Shown: piece by piece, positions 16,489 to 24,704 of the stretch
How positions within the stretch are numbered: position 1 is the first letter of the stretch
How the letters are laid out: every line of letters begins with the position of its first letter
Source of the DNA: an uncultured Bacteroidales bacterium
GTDB taxonomy: Bacteria > Bacteroidota > Bacteroidia > Bacteroidales > Bacteroidaceae
Direction: 5' to 3'
NCBI GenBank assembly: GCA_902802815.1
Contig: CADCNQ010000015.1
Coordinates: 1 to 64,000, forward strand
Length of the DNA stretch: 64,000 bases
Position numbers and translations under genes: made by a program
The notes under the pieces: model-generated
What the model saw: only the letters and a program-made list of their open reading frames with translations
Databases searched by the model: none
Told to the model about the DNA's origin: nothing

Positions 16489-17457
16489 TTAATCGTAATC
16501 CGTGATGCCTTTGGCTCTCAGGGTGGCGATGGCACTCTCGTTGCCCTGCTTGGCAGCGAACTTATACCACTTGATGGCCTCCTCCAGTGAAGGCTCCACG
16601 CCGCTTCCCGTCTCGTAGCAGTAGCCCAGATTGTTCTGTGCCACGGCATTGCCCTGTTCGGCTGCGAGACGATACCAGTTCACGGCTTCTCCCAGCGACT
16701 GCTCCACACCGATACCCTCGTCGTAGCAGTAGCCCAGATTACACTGTGCATCGGCATTGCCCTGCTCGGCAGCGAGGCGATACCACTTGACGGCCTCCGT
16801 GGCCGACTTCTCCACGCCGCGACCTTCCTCGTAGCATGCACCCAGTGCACTCTGTGCGTCGGCGTTGTTCTGATAGGCAGCCTGACGATACCACTTGACG
16901 GCCTCTTCGTATGATCTTGCCACACCGTTGCCCTCGTCGTAGCACGCTCCCATGGTGTACTGAGCCTTGGCATCGCCCTGCTCGGCAGCTTCGCGATACC
17001 ACTTCACGGCTGCTGTCTTGTCCTTGGCGACGTATTTGCCCAGAGAGTACATCTTGCCCAGATAGAGCATAGCGTCCTTGTCGCCCTTCTCGGCGCGCGA
17101 CTTGAACTCCAGGAAGCTCTGCTTGTAGTAGTCCATAGCCTTGGTGAGGCTGGCCTCCAGGCCGCGGCCCTCATCGTGGCAGAGTCCCATATAGTATTGT
17201 GCGTAGGGGTTGCCCTTTTCTGCCAATATCTTGTACCATTTGATAGCTTCCGTATAGTCCTGTATCACTCCGTCGCCGTTGTAGTACATGTGGGCTATCG
17301 TCAGTCCGGCATCCTCATCGCCTTTCAGTGCCTTCTCCACGAGCTCCTTGTCGTTGGGGCAGTTGTTGTCGGGGATGGTGATATCTACGGACTTCCCACC
17401 GCAGGCGGACAGGATGAGGCTAAACACGGAAATGGTGATGAATTTGAACTTTTTCAT
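16489..17457 (-). CDS. Sel1-repeat lipoprotein
   Basis: 322 residues. Lipoprotein signal with lipobox LSAC near residue 19, then about eight tandem Sel1-like repeats of 36 residues (core AQYYMGLCHDEGRGL, EAIKWYK). Such helical solenoids mediate protein-protein contacts; here it would be anchored in the periplasm or at the outer membrane. The repeats are regular throughout, except one longer unit at about residues 105-140 (SFLEFKSRAEKGDKDAMLYLG). A TATCTTTG promoter element lies 26 bp upstream. The partner is unknown. Confidence 0.88.
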   Translation of the reverse strand: MKKFKFITISVFSLILSACGGKSVDITIPDNNCPNDKELVEKALKGDEDAGLTIAHMYYNGDGVIQDYTEAIKWYKILAEKGNPYAQYYMGLCHDEGRGLEASLTKAMDYYKQSFLEFKSRAEKGDKDAMLYLGKMYSLGKYVAKDKTAAVKWYREAAEQGDAKAQYTMGACYDEGNGVARSYEEAVKWYRQAAYQNNADAQSALGACYEEGRGVEKSATEAVKWYRLAAEQGNADAQCNLGYCYDEGIGVEQSLGEAVNWYRLAAEQGNAVAQNNLGYCYETGSGVEPSLEEAIKWYKFAAKQGNESAIATLRAKGITDYD

Positions 17458-17482
17458 GACTTATTTCGTTACATATACGGGG

Positions 17483-17490
17483 CAAAGATA
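17483..17490 (-). promoter_or_regulatory. -7 promoter element TATCTTTG (minus) for the Sel1 gene
   Basis: TAnnTTTG on the minus strand, 26 bp before the start at 17457; divergent from the peroxidase promoter at 17650. Confidence 0.6.
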
Positions 17491-17620
17491 CAAATTTTAT
17501 TTGAAATTTTGTTAAATATGGGTATGCTTTTGAACTTTTTTTTCGTTTTTGTGGCAGAATAACGGCTTTAACGCAGGCAGAAACGCACACAAAATGTTAA
17601 ATGTACTTAAAAATGCCGAT

Positions 17621-17684
17621 ATGTCGCTTGCGATATAAAATTTTATTATTACCTTTGCATCCAGAAACATCGCAAACGATATAA
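17621..17684 (+). promoter_or_regulatory. Peroxidase promoter with two operator-like dyads
   Basis: -33 TTG (17628-17630) and -7 TACCTTTG (17650-17657) are 19 bp apart. Dyad 1 (ATGTCGC-TT-GCGATAT, 17621-17636) covers the -33 element. Dyad 2 (ATCG-CAAA-CGAT, 17669-17680) lies just after the expected start of transcription. Both contain CGCnnnCGATATAA as a direct repeat 46 bp apart. The OhrR-type gene in the same operon is the obvious candidate to bind them. Confidence 0.6.
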
Positions 17685-17696
17685 TTTAAAAAGGAT

Positions 17697-18242
17697 ATGG
17701 CAAAAATTTATGATTTCAAGGCTCTCACGAGCAAGGGTAAGGAACTGGATTTTGCACAGTTCGAGGGTAAGGTGCTGCTGATTGTCAATACGGCAAGCAA
17801 GTGCGGATTCACACCACAGTTCGCAGGACTGGAGGAGTTGAACAAGAAATACAAGGACAAGGGACTGGTCATCATAGGTTTCCCCTGCAACCAGTTCAAG
17901 GAGCAAGACCCGGGCAGTGACGGACAGATAGAAGAGTTCTGCCAGTTGAACTACGGCGTGACATTCCAGATAATGAAGAAGACGGACGTGAACGGTCCGG
18001 CAGCAGAACCCATCTTCGAGTATCTGAAGGCTCAGGCACCCGCAGAGGAGTACAGCGGACTGGTGGCCAAGGCTGCCAAGACCCTTTTCAAGGTGATCAG
18101 CAAGAGCGTGGAGAAGGACAGCGACATCAAGTGGAACTTCACCAAATTCCTCATCTCCAGGGACGGTTCGACAATCAAGCGCTATCCGCCAACCGCAGCG
18201 CCCAAGGACTTTGAGAAGGACGTGGAGGCAATGCTTGGTTAG
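17697..18242 (+). CDS. Glutathione peroxidase-family thiol peroxidase
   Basis: 181 residues. Contains the Gpx signatures NTASKCGFTPQ with peroxidatic Cys36, GFPCNQF with Cys64, and WNFTKFL near residue 145. Cysteine replaces selenocysteine, as in most bacterial members, which usually run on thioredoxin. No signal peptide, so cytoplasmic reduction of hydrogen peroxide or organic peroxides is expected. It has a strong promoter with operator-like dyads and is followed after 16 bp by an OhrR-type regulator gene. Confidence 0.93.
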   Translation: MAKIYDFKALTSKGKELDFAQFEGKVLLIVNTASKCGFTPQFAGLEELNKKYKDKGLVIIGFPCNQFKEQDPGSDGQIEEFCQLNYGVTFQIMKKTDVNGPAAEPIFEYLKAQAPAEEYSGLVAKAAKTLFKVISKSVEKDSDIKWNFTKFLISRDGSTIKRYPPTAAPKDFEKDVEAMLG

Positions 18243-18258
18243 TTTAGAGTTTAGAGTT
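18241..18258. repeat. AGTTTAG 7-bp words between peroxidase and regulator
   Basis: Begins on the last two bases of the TAG stop: AGTTTAG, AGTTTAG, AGTT, and ends directly at the ATG of the regulator. Confidence 0.7.
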
Positions 18259-18699
18259 ATGCACGCAGAGTTACAACTGGACAATCAGATCTGCTTCCGT
18301 CTCTATACGGCTGCACGGCTGGTGATGCAGGCCTACACGCCGATACTGACGGCGCTGGGCATCACCTATCCGCAGTATCTCGTGCTGATGGTGCTGTGGG
18401 AAGAGGACAACCGGACGGTGAACGACATCGCCCGCCGTCTGCTGCTGGAGACCAACACCGTCACCCCGCTGCTGCAGCGCATGGAGAAACTCGGTCTCGT
18501 AGCCCGCAGGAAAGGGGAGCAGGACAAACGCCAGCAGATAGTGAGTCTGACCGCAAAGGGCAGGGCGCTGGAGGATGAGGCTTTCGCCTGTGTGCCTTCC
18601 GGCATGGGCGAGCGCCTGTCGGCCTGCCCGCTGCAGACAAAAGACTACCAGCGCCTGGCAGAGGCGCTGGATACAATCGTCGATACACTCAGGAAATAG
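18259..18699 (+). CDS. OhrR-type MarR-family peroxide sensor
   Basis: 146 residues from the ATG at 18259. The N-terminus (LDNQICFRLYTAARLV, Cys12) and TYPQYLVLMVLWEED match the OhrR subgroup of MarR regulators, in which this cysteine senses organic hydroperoxides. The winged-helix region (NDIARRLLLETNTVTPLLQRMEKLGLV ... DKRQQIVSLT) is complete. OhrR proteins repress until oxidised; here the target is likely its own operon with the peroxidase gene, through the two dyads at 17621-17680. The usual OhrR partner is an Ohr protein, so pairing with a Gpx is worth note. It converges on ddh with 29 bp between stops. Confidence 0.88.
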   Translation: MHAELQLDNQICFRLYTAARLVMQAYTPILTALGITYPQYLVLMVLWEEDNRTVNDIARRLLLETNTVTPLLQRMEKLGLVARRKGEQDKRQQIVSLTAKGRALEDEAFACVPSGMGERLSACPLQTKDYQRLAEALDTIVDTLRK

Positions 18700-18728
18700 T
18701 ATCGGCGTAGCCTATATGGTCAATCCGA

Positions 18729-19628
18729 CTATACGAGGTGGCGGATGATGCCTTCACGGTCGCCGGGGAGATAGTCGATGACGGGAATCTCAATCATCGT
18801 GTAGGCACCGGGACGCTGACGCATCGTGGCACGAGCAGCATTCACAAGCACCTGAGCCGTGAGGGCGGGGTTGTTGATTTTCATGTTGAACTCGAACAGC
18901 TGGTTGTGAGTCTTACCGCTCACACCCTTGCGCACGAGATTCACACCATGGCCCACATCGTTGAGGGCGTCCACACTCTCCACCTGGAACACATGCGTCT
19001 CGTCGCTTGAGAAATAGGGGTCGGCCTTGATAGCCTTGGTCACTTCCTCGAGAGAGGCACCGTCCTCCAGTTCCACATACACCATGCGGCGATGAATGCC
19101 TTCGCCCACGGGAATCGTCATGGAGAGTGCATCCTTCACACCGGCTTTGGAGCGCACGCACACACTGTGACCCATAGAACGGCCGGGACCGAAATTCGTA
19201 TAAGACAAACCCTTCGGGGCGAGGCTTTCCATCAGAGTGCGCACAATGCTGTCGCTGCCCGGGTCCCATCCGGCGGAGATGATAGACACAGCATTCGTCT
19301 CCTTGGCGGCCTTGTCGAGCGAACGGCGCAAATCGACAATCTGTCCGTGGATGTCGAATGAGTCAACCGTGTTGATGCCAAGAGCCAGACATTTGAGAGC
19401 GTGCTCCTCGACAGAACGGGTGGGGGTGGCAAGAATGGCAACATCCACCTTGCCCAGAGCGGTGATGTCGGTCACCACCTTGTAAGGATTCAATTCTGCG
19501 GGCTGCTCTCCCGAAACAGAGCGACGCACCACACCCATAATCTCCATATCAGGACTCGCTTCAAGGGCCTGAATGGTGTACTTGCCAATGTTGCCATAGC
19601 CGACAACGGCGACACGAATTTTATTCAT
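18729..19628 (-). CDS. ddh: meso-Diaminopimelate D-dehydrogenase
   Basis: 299 residues. N-terminal Rossmann motif VVGYGNIGKYTIQAL, then SAGWDPG, TNFGPGRSMGHS and the C-terminal half typical of meso-DAP dehydrogenase. The enzyme makes meso-diaminopimelate in one NADPH-dependent amination step from tetrahydrodipicolinate, feeding lysine and peptidoglycan synthesis. This short pathway occurs in some Bacteroidales. The gene has its own promoter (TACCTTTG on the minus strand at 19668-19675) and is separate from the GH3 gene upstream. Confidence 0.93.
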   Translation of the reverse strand: MNKIRVAVVGYGNIGKYTIQALEASPDMEIMGVVRRSVSGEQPAELNPYKVVTDITALGKVDVAILATPTRSVEEHALKCLALGINTVDSFDIHGQIVDLRRSLDKAAKETNAVSIISAGWDPGSDSIVRTLMESLAPKGLSYTNFGPGRSMGHSVCVRSKAGVKDALSMTIPVGEGIHRRMVYVELEDGASLEEVTKAIKADPYFSSDETHVFQVESVDALNDVGHGVNLVRKGVSGKTHNQLFEFNMKINNPALTAQVLVNAARATMRQRPGAYTMIEIPVIDYLPGDREGIIRHLV

Positions 19629-19667
19629 TTTGTCAGTGTTTTGTGTGTTTTTATTACGTTATCGCTG

Positions 19668-19675
19668 CAAAGGTA
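19668..19675 (-). promoter_or_regulatory. -7 promoter element TACCTTTG (minus) for ddh
   Basis: Exact TAnnTTTG match 39 bp before the start at 19628. Confidence 0.65.
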
Positions 19676-19762
19676 CAACTTTTTGCTGTTTTTTGATACA
19701 TATCTGCTGTTTTTTTGCTACTTCTTGACACAAAATGTCTTTTCTCCTCGGCATCTGAACCG

Positions 19763-21973
19763 CTATTGCGGTTGAAAATCCAGGGTGACACTCTGCAGAC
19801 GACGGCTGTCGGGACCTACCATCAGATCGAACTCGCCTGCTTCCACCGTCCAGCGCAGATTGCTGTCGTAGTAGCCCAGCAGTTCGGGAGTGACGGTGAA
19901 CGACACCTGCCGGCTCTCACCGGCTTTCAGCGTGATGCGCTCGAAGCCTTTCAGTTCCTTGCGGGGACGGGAAATCGTTGCCACGCGGTCGTGTATGTAG
20001 AGCTGCACCACCTCCGTTGCCTTGCGCTCTCCCGTGTTGGTGACAGTAACACTGAGCGTCATTCCATCAAGCACGGGTTTGCCGTACTCAAAACTGCTGT
20101 AGGTGAGTCCGTAGCCGAAAGGATACAGCGCACCGTTGGTCACATCGACGTAGTTGGTGGAGAAAACCTGATAGCGGGGTTCGTTGTCCTCCATCGGCCG
20201 GCCGGTGGGCAGGATGCTGTAGTAGAGCGGTTCCTGACCGGTAGCCTTCGGCATCGACACAGTGAGTCGTCCGGAGGGAGATACATCGCCGAAGAGCACG
20301 TCGCACAGTGCGTCGGCCACCTCGCTGCCATACCACACATTCATGATGGCAGGTACGTGGGCAGCCTCCCACGAGAGTTCTGTGGCACGTCCTGCGAAGT
20401 TGAGCAGTACGACGGGTTTGCCGGTGGCGCACACCTCGTGCAGTAGCCTCTTCTGCGGTGCCGGAAGGGAAAGGTCGGAGCGCGCAGCTCCCTCGCCGCT
20501 CATCCATGCTGTCTCGCCGAGTGCCATTATCACCACGTCCGACTGACTGGCTACGGCCAGAGCCTCCTGCAGGGCGCTCTCGCTGTCCACCGGCGGGATG
20601 GGTTCGAGACCGTGGCCCCGGGCCACCTCCCTCTGTGTCTCGAGATTGTCCAATACATTGCTGCCGTGGGCGCACAGCAGGCGCGCACGCCCTTTGAGAC
20701 GACGCTCGAAACCTTCGTGCAGTGTCTCGTATTTGCTGACATCCTGGCAGAACGACCATGTGCCCGTGACATCGCTGCGGGAATCCACCAGAGGACCGAT
20801 GAGGGCTATCGTACCCTTCGGCTGCAGGGGCAGCAGGTTACCTTCGTTCTTGAGCAGTACGAAACTCTCTGCTGTGATGCGGCGGGCGGCCTCGCGGTGC
20901 TTCTTGCTATAAACATCCTTTTTCACGCGCTTAGGGTCGCCGAAGCGGTAAGGATTCTCAAAAAGTCCCAGGCGGTATTTTGTTTCAAGTATGCGACGGC
21001 AGGCTCTGTCGATATAGGGCATCATGCTGTCGGGAAGCTGTGCAAAAGCCTTTGCGGCCATATCCATGTCGGTGCCGGCCACCAAAGCACGCACTGCGTT
21101 CGTCCCGACGCTGCCGAGGCCGTGCCTCGTCATCTCGCTGATGCTGGAATAGTCGCTCACCACCATACCCTTAAAGCCCCACTCGTCGCGCAGCACATCC
21201 GTCAGCAGCCATTTGTTGGCAGTGGCCGGTATACCGTCCACGATGTTGAACGACGACATCACGCTGCCGGCACCCTCTTCCACAGCAGCACGGTAGGGCG
21301 GGAGGTATTGGTTGTACATACGCAGACGGCTCATATCCACAGTGTTGTAGTCTCGGCCCGATTCCGCAGCTCCGTACAGTGCGAAGTGCTTCACGCAGGA
21401 AAGCATGGGATGGGGACCCTTCTCGTAGCCGCGCACCATGGCGCGTGCCACCTGGCAACCGAGAAACACATCCTCTCCCGCACCCTCGGCCTGCCGTCCC
21501 CAGCGGGCATCAAGGGCGATGTCCACCATCGGTGAGAAAGTCCAGGCAATACCGCCTGCCGTAGCCTCCGTCGCAGCAATGCGCGCTGCTTCCTCTATTG
21601 CGGCCATATCCCATGTGGAGGCCATACCCAGGGGGATGGGGAAGAGAGTCTCGTAGCCGTGTATCACGTCCATACCGACAAGCAGGGGAATACCCAGTCG
21701 CGACTGCTCCACAGCCACGCGCTGCAGGGCGAGGATTTCCTCCGCACCCTTGAGGTTGAGTATCGAACCGAGACGGCCTTCCTTCACGAGTTTTCCTGTC
21801 TCCGATTCCAGCGGCGCACCCGTCTGTATGGTGCCGGCGGGGAGCTGCGTCATCTGACCCAGTTTCTCCGTGAGTGTCATGCGCGACATCAGGGAGTCGA
21901 TGAAGGCATCCATGGTGTCGGCGGATGCCGCAGCGGCAACCGCCAGAAAAGCAAGAGTAATGAGTTTTTTCAT
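19763..21973 (-). CDS. bglX: GH3 beta-glucosidase (BglX-like)
   Basis: 736 residues. Signal peptide, then GH3 N-terminal barrel with catalytic nucleophile in MVVSDYSS (Asp about 274), the GH3 C-terminal sandwich (SFVLLKNEGNLLPL, GEGAARSDLSLP) and a C-terminal fibronectin-III-like domain (ATEVVQLYIHD ... LKGFERI). Layout and length match periplasmic BglX-type beta-glucosidases, which trim oligosaccharides taken in through Sus-type systems. It is the last gene of the run that starts at lrp, 14 bp after the U32 gene. Substrate linkage is not settled by sequence; xylosidase activity also occurs in this family. Confidence 0.9.
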   Translation of the reverse strand: MKKLITLAFLAVAAAASADTMDAFIDSLMSRMTLTEKLGQMTQLPAGTIQTGAPLESETGKLVKEGRLGSILNLKGAEEILALQRVAVEQSRLGIPLLVGMDVIHGYETLFPIPLGMASTWDMAAIEEAARIAATEATAGGIAWTFSPMVDIALDARWGRQAEGAGEDVFLGCQVARAMVRGYEKGPHPMLSCVKHFALYGAAESGRDYNTVDMSRLRMYNQYLPPYRAAVEEGAGSVMSSFNIVDGIPATANKWLLTDVLRDEWGFKGMVVSDYSSISEMTRHGLGSVGTNAVRALVAGTDMDMAAKAFAQLPDSMMPYIDRACRRILETKYRLGLFENPYRFGDPKRVKKDVYSKKHREAARRITAESFVLLKNEGNLLPLQPKGTIALIGPLVDSRSDVTGTWSFCQDVSKYETLHEGFERRLKGRARLLCAHGSNVLDNLETQREVARGHGLEPIPPVDSESALQEALAVASQSDVVIMALGETAWMSGEGAARSDLSLPAPQKRLLHEVCATGKPVVLLNFAGRATELSWEAAHVPAIMNVWYGSEVADALCDVLFGDVSPSGRLTVSMPKATGQEPLYYSILPTGRPMEDNEPRYQVFSTNYVDVTNGALYPFGYGLTYSSFEYGKPVLDGMTLSVTVTNTGERKATEVVQLYIHDRVATISRPRKELKGFERITLKAGESRQVSFTVTPELLGYYDSNLRWTVEAGEFDLMVGPDSRRLQSVTLDFQPQ

Positions 21974-21987
21974 GGCAGTAAGTTTGT

Positions 21988-23238
21988 TTATTGTTCTTCC
22001 CGAAGGATAAACAGTTTGTCGGAAGGACGTATCTTCCTTGGCAGTGGTATCGATATGTGCTGACCCTGCAATGCCGTCTGCACGGGTTTGAGGTCGTAGC
22101 GTATCTCCTCCACTGTGGCATAGAGCGCTCCGGTTGTGGGGCCTGTCACCAGTATCTTGTCGCCCACATTGAGCGGGCAGGCCTCTATCTTGAATTCGGC
22201 CACTCCGAGACGCGTGTAGTAGCGCACGCCCTTGCCGCAGTACTGCTTATGCTGGCGGGCCGTGCTGCCCGGTTGTGATGTCCATTCGCCCAGACGCTGC
22301 CCCTGATAGTATCCGTCCCAGAACCCGCGGTTGAACACCTGTGCGAGCCTCTCGTCCCAGGCATCCTTCTTCTCCTCGGTGAACGACCCCTCGAGTACGG
22401 ATGCAAGAGCCTCGTGATAGCAACGCACCACAGTGTCGACGTATTCAGGTCCGCGCGCGCGTCCCTCTATTTTAAAGACCCTCACTCCCGCATTCCACAG
22501 GCGGTCGATGAAACGTATCGTCTTGAGGTCCTTGGGCGACATCACGTACGGTCCATCTATCTCCATCTCGTTGCCTGTCTCCACATCTTCCACGCGGTAT
22601 TTCCTGCGGCATATCTGCATGCATTCCCCACGGTTGGCCGAACGGTTCATTGCGTCGAGCGACATATAGCACTTGCCGCTCACGGCCATGCAGAGAGCTC
22701 CGTGACAGAACATCTCGATGCGGATGAGTTCTCCGGAAGGACCCTTGATCTGCTGCTCTTCTATGCCCCGGTAGATGGCTTCCACCTGCTCAATCCTGAG
22801 TTCGCGTGCCAGCACCACCACATCGGCAAACTGGGCGTAGAACTTCAGCGCCTCGATATTGGAGATGTTGAGCTGCGTCGAGAGATGCACCTCCAGCCCT
22901 ATACTTCTTGCATACGTCATCACGGCGACATCGGAAGCAATCACTGCGGAGATATCTGCCTCCTTGGCGGCATCCAGTATGCGGCGCATCATTTCGAGGT
23001 CTTCGCCGTAGATGATGGTGTTGACGGTGAGGTAGCTCTTCACGTTGCAGCGGCGACACATCTCAGCGATGCGTTTCAGGTCGTCGATGGTGAAGGTGGA
23101 TGCGGAGTGGGCTCTCATGTTGAGCCGCTCGATACCGAAGTAGATGCTGTCGGCTCCGGCCCTGAGTGCTGCTGCCAGCGACTCCTCACATCCCACCGGT
23201 GCCATTATCTCATAAGGATTCTTTGTCTTCATGCGCAA
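21988..23238 (-). CDS. U32-family protein, probable RNA hydroxylation factor
   Basis: 416 residues. N-terminal barrel (EIMAPVGCEESLAAALRAGADSI, shown in part) and the conserved cysteine cluster CHGALCMAVSGKC ... CMQICRRKY of U32 proteins. Members once called collagenases are now tied to tRNA or rRNA hydroxylation (TrhP/YegQ, RlhA), and the cysteines suggest an iron-sulfur site. The gene overlaps dus by 10 bp, a fitting pairing as both act on RNA bases. A start 6 bp further in (second Met) is also possible. The exact RNA target is unknown. Confidence 0.82.
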   Translation of the reverse strand: MRMKTKNPYEIMAPVGCEESLAAALRAGADSIYFGIERLNMRAHSASTFTIDDLKRIAEMCRRCNVKSYLTVNTIIYGEDLEMMRRILDAAKEADISAVIASDVAVMTYARSIGLEVHLSTQLNISNIEALKFYAQFADVVVLARELRIEQVEAIYRGIEEQQIKGPSGELIRIEMFCHGALCMAVSGKCYMSLDAMNRSANRGECMQICRRKYRVEDVETGNEMEIDGPYVMSPKDLKTIRFIDRLWNAGVRVFKIEGRARGPEYVDTVVRCYHEALASVLEGSFTEEKKDAWDERLAQVFNRGFWDGYYQGQRLGEWTSQPGSTARQHKQYCGKGVRYYTRLGVAEFKIEACPLNVGDKILVTGPTTGALYATVEEIRYDLKPVQTALQGQHISIPLPRKIRPSDKLFILREEQ

Positions 23239-24236
23239 GCGTTCTGCTGTTGGTGTTCGTATATCAGCGGGCGTATTTCTTCGAGTATGGCGTAGAGTTC
23301 GTCCACGTGTTCCGCACGGAGCATCCTGATGCGTGTCTCGCGGAAATTGGGAATACCCTTGAAGAGCGGTGTTGCGGCCAGATGGCGTCTCACGTGCAGT
23401 ATGCCTCTGTATTCGTCAAGGCGCTCCACACTCTTCTGCACCTGCCGCCTGAGTATGTCGAGCTGTTCGTCCACAGAAATCTGCGTCAGCGCGCCCGTCT
23501 CCAGATAGTTCTTGATTTCCTTGAATATCCAGGGGCGGCCGAATGTGGCGCGTCCCACCATGATGGCATCCACACCGTAGCGCTCGAAGCACTCCTTTGC
23601 CCTTTGCGGAGTGGTGATGTCGCCGTTGCCTATGATGGGTATGTGCATCCTGGGATTGTTCTTCACCTCCCCGATGAGTGTCCAGTCGGCCTCGCCTGTG
23701 TACATCTGCGCTCTTGTGCGTCCGTGTATGGTGAGAGCCTGTATGCCGCAGTCCTGCAGCTGTTCCGCCAGGGAGACGATAATGCGCTGCTCGTCGTTCC
23801 ATCCCAGGCGCGTCTTCACCGTAACCGGTGTGCCGGGTACGGCGTCCACCACAGCTCTTGTGATTTCCAGCATGAGCGGTATGTTCTGCAGCATTCCCGC
23901 TCCGGCACCCTTTCCGGCCACCTTCTTCACCGGGCAGCCGAAGTTGATGTCGAGGACATCGGGATGAGCCAGTTCGACCACCTGCTGTGCCGCATCGCGC
24001 ATCGCATCCGCAAAGCGTCCGTATATCTGTATCGCCACAGGGCGCTCTTCGGGCGACACCTCCAGTTTCTCTATGCTGCGGTTCACGCCGCGCACGAGGG
24101 CATCGGAAGAGACGAACTCCGAGTACACCATATCCGCCCCCATCTCTCTGCAGAGCAGGCGAAACCCTATGTCGGTGACGTCTTCCATAGGGGCGAGGAA
24201 CACGGGGTACTTACTTTGTGGAGAAAGCCAGTGCAT
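23229..24236 (-). CDS. dus: tRNA-dihydrouridine synthase
   Basis: 335 residues. The Dus barrel is clear: FLAPMEDVTDIGFRLL at the N-terminus (FMN-binding), the catalytic-cysteine motif NFGCPVKK, the VKTRLGW and HGRTRAQMY strands and IGNGDI. It reduces uridines in tRNA with FMN and NADPH. It overlaps sufE by 26 bp upstream and the U32 gene by 10 bp downstream, so it is within one operon. Which position it modifies cannot be told; Bacteroidetes usually carry one or two generalist copies. Confidence 0.92.
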   Translation of the reverse strand: MHWLSPQSKYPVFLAPMEDVTDIGFRLLCREMGADMVYSEFVSSDALVRGVNRSIEKLEVSPEERPVAIQIYGRFADAMRDAAQQVVELAHPDVLDINFGCPVKKVAGKGAGAGMLQNIPLMLEITRAVVDAVPGTPVTVKTRLGWNDEQRIIVSLAEQLQDCGIQALTIHGRTRAQMYTGEADWTLIGEVKNNPRMHIPIIGNGDITTPQRAKECFERYGVDAIMVGRATFGRPWIFKEIKNYLETGALTQISVDEQLDILRRQVQKSVERLDEYRGILHVRRHLAATPLFKGIPNFRETRIRMLRAEHVDELYAILEEIRPLIYEHQQQNACA

Positions 24237-24627
24237 ACATTTTCATCTGCTTGAGCATTGCCAGCAGGCCGTTGGAGCGTGTGGGTGAAAGGTGTTCGCG
24301 CAGTCCTATGCGTTCGATGAAATAGAGGTCGGCCGCCATGATGTCCTGCGGTGTCTGATTGTCGAGCACGCGTATGAGCAATGCCACGATACCCTTCACG
24401 ATGAGTGCATCGCTCTCTGCCTGGAAACGCACCTTGCCGTCCACCAGGTCGGCCTGCAGCCACACGCGGCTCTGACAGCCGTCTATCAGATTCTGCGGCG
24501 TCTTGTACTCTTCCGCCAGCGGAGCCTGCTCGCTGCCGAGGTCGATGAGCAGCTGGTATTTGTCCATCCAGTCGTCAAAGTCCTCGAACTCCTCAATGAT
24601 TGCGTCCTGTATCTCGTTGATTGTCAT
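24211..24627 (-). CDS. sufE: SufE-like sulfur acceptor
   Basis: 138 residues, the usual SufE length, with the active cysteine in IDGCQSRVW (Cys51) and the DDWMDKYQLLIDLG helix. SufE takes persulfide sulfur from the cysteine desulfurase SufS for Fe-S cluster assembly. No other suf gene is nearby. Its start codon lies within a perfect 45-bp tandem duplication that places a second ATGACAATCAAC 45 bp upstream, opening a 13-codon leader ORF. Overlaps dus by 26 bp. Confidence 0.9.
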   Translation of the reverse strand: MTINEIQDAIIEEFEDFDDWMDKYQLLIDLGSEQAPLAEEYKTPQNLIDGCQSRVWLQADLVDGKVRFQAESDALIVKGIVALLIRVLDNQTPQDIMAADLYFIERIGLREHLSPTRSNGLLAMLKQMKMYALAFSTK

Positions 24628-24704
24628 ATCTCACGTTTTTACTTGTTGTTGTATAACAGCGTTGATTGTCATATCTCACGTTTTTACTTGTTGTTGTATA
24701 ACAG
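24615..24704. repeat. Perfect 45-bp tandem duplication at the M28-sufE junction
   Basis: 24615-24659 and 24660-24704 are identical. On the minus strand each copy holds the last codons of the M28 gene (LLYNNK and stop) and the first codons of sufE (MTIN). The outer copies are the working ends of the two genes; the inner part creates a 13-codon ORF ending in TGA three bases before the sufE ATG. Confidence 0.95.

Noticed and set aside
18700..18728. Terminator between ohrR and ddh
   Set aside because: Only a weak TCGG/CCGA pairing without a T tract is seen.
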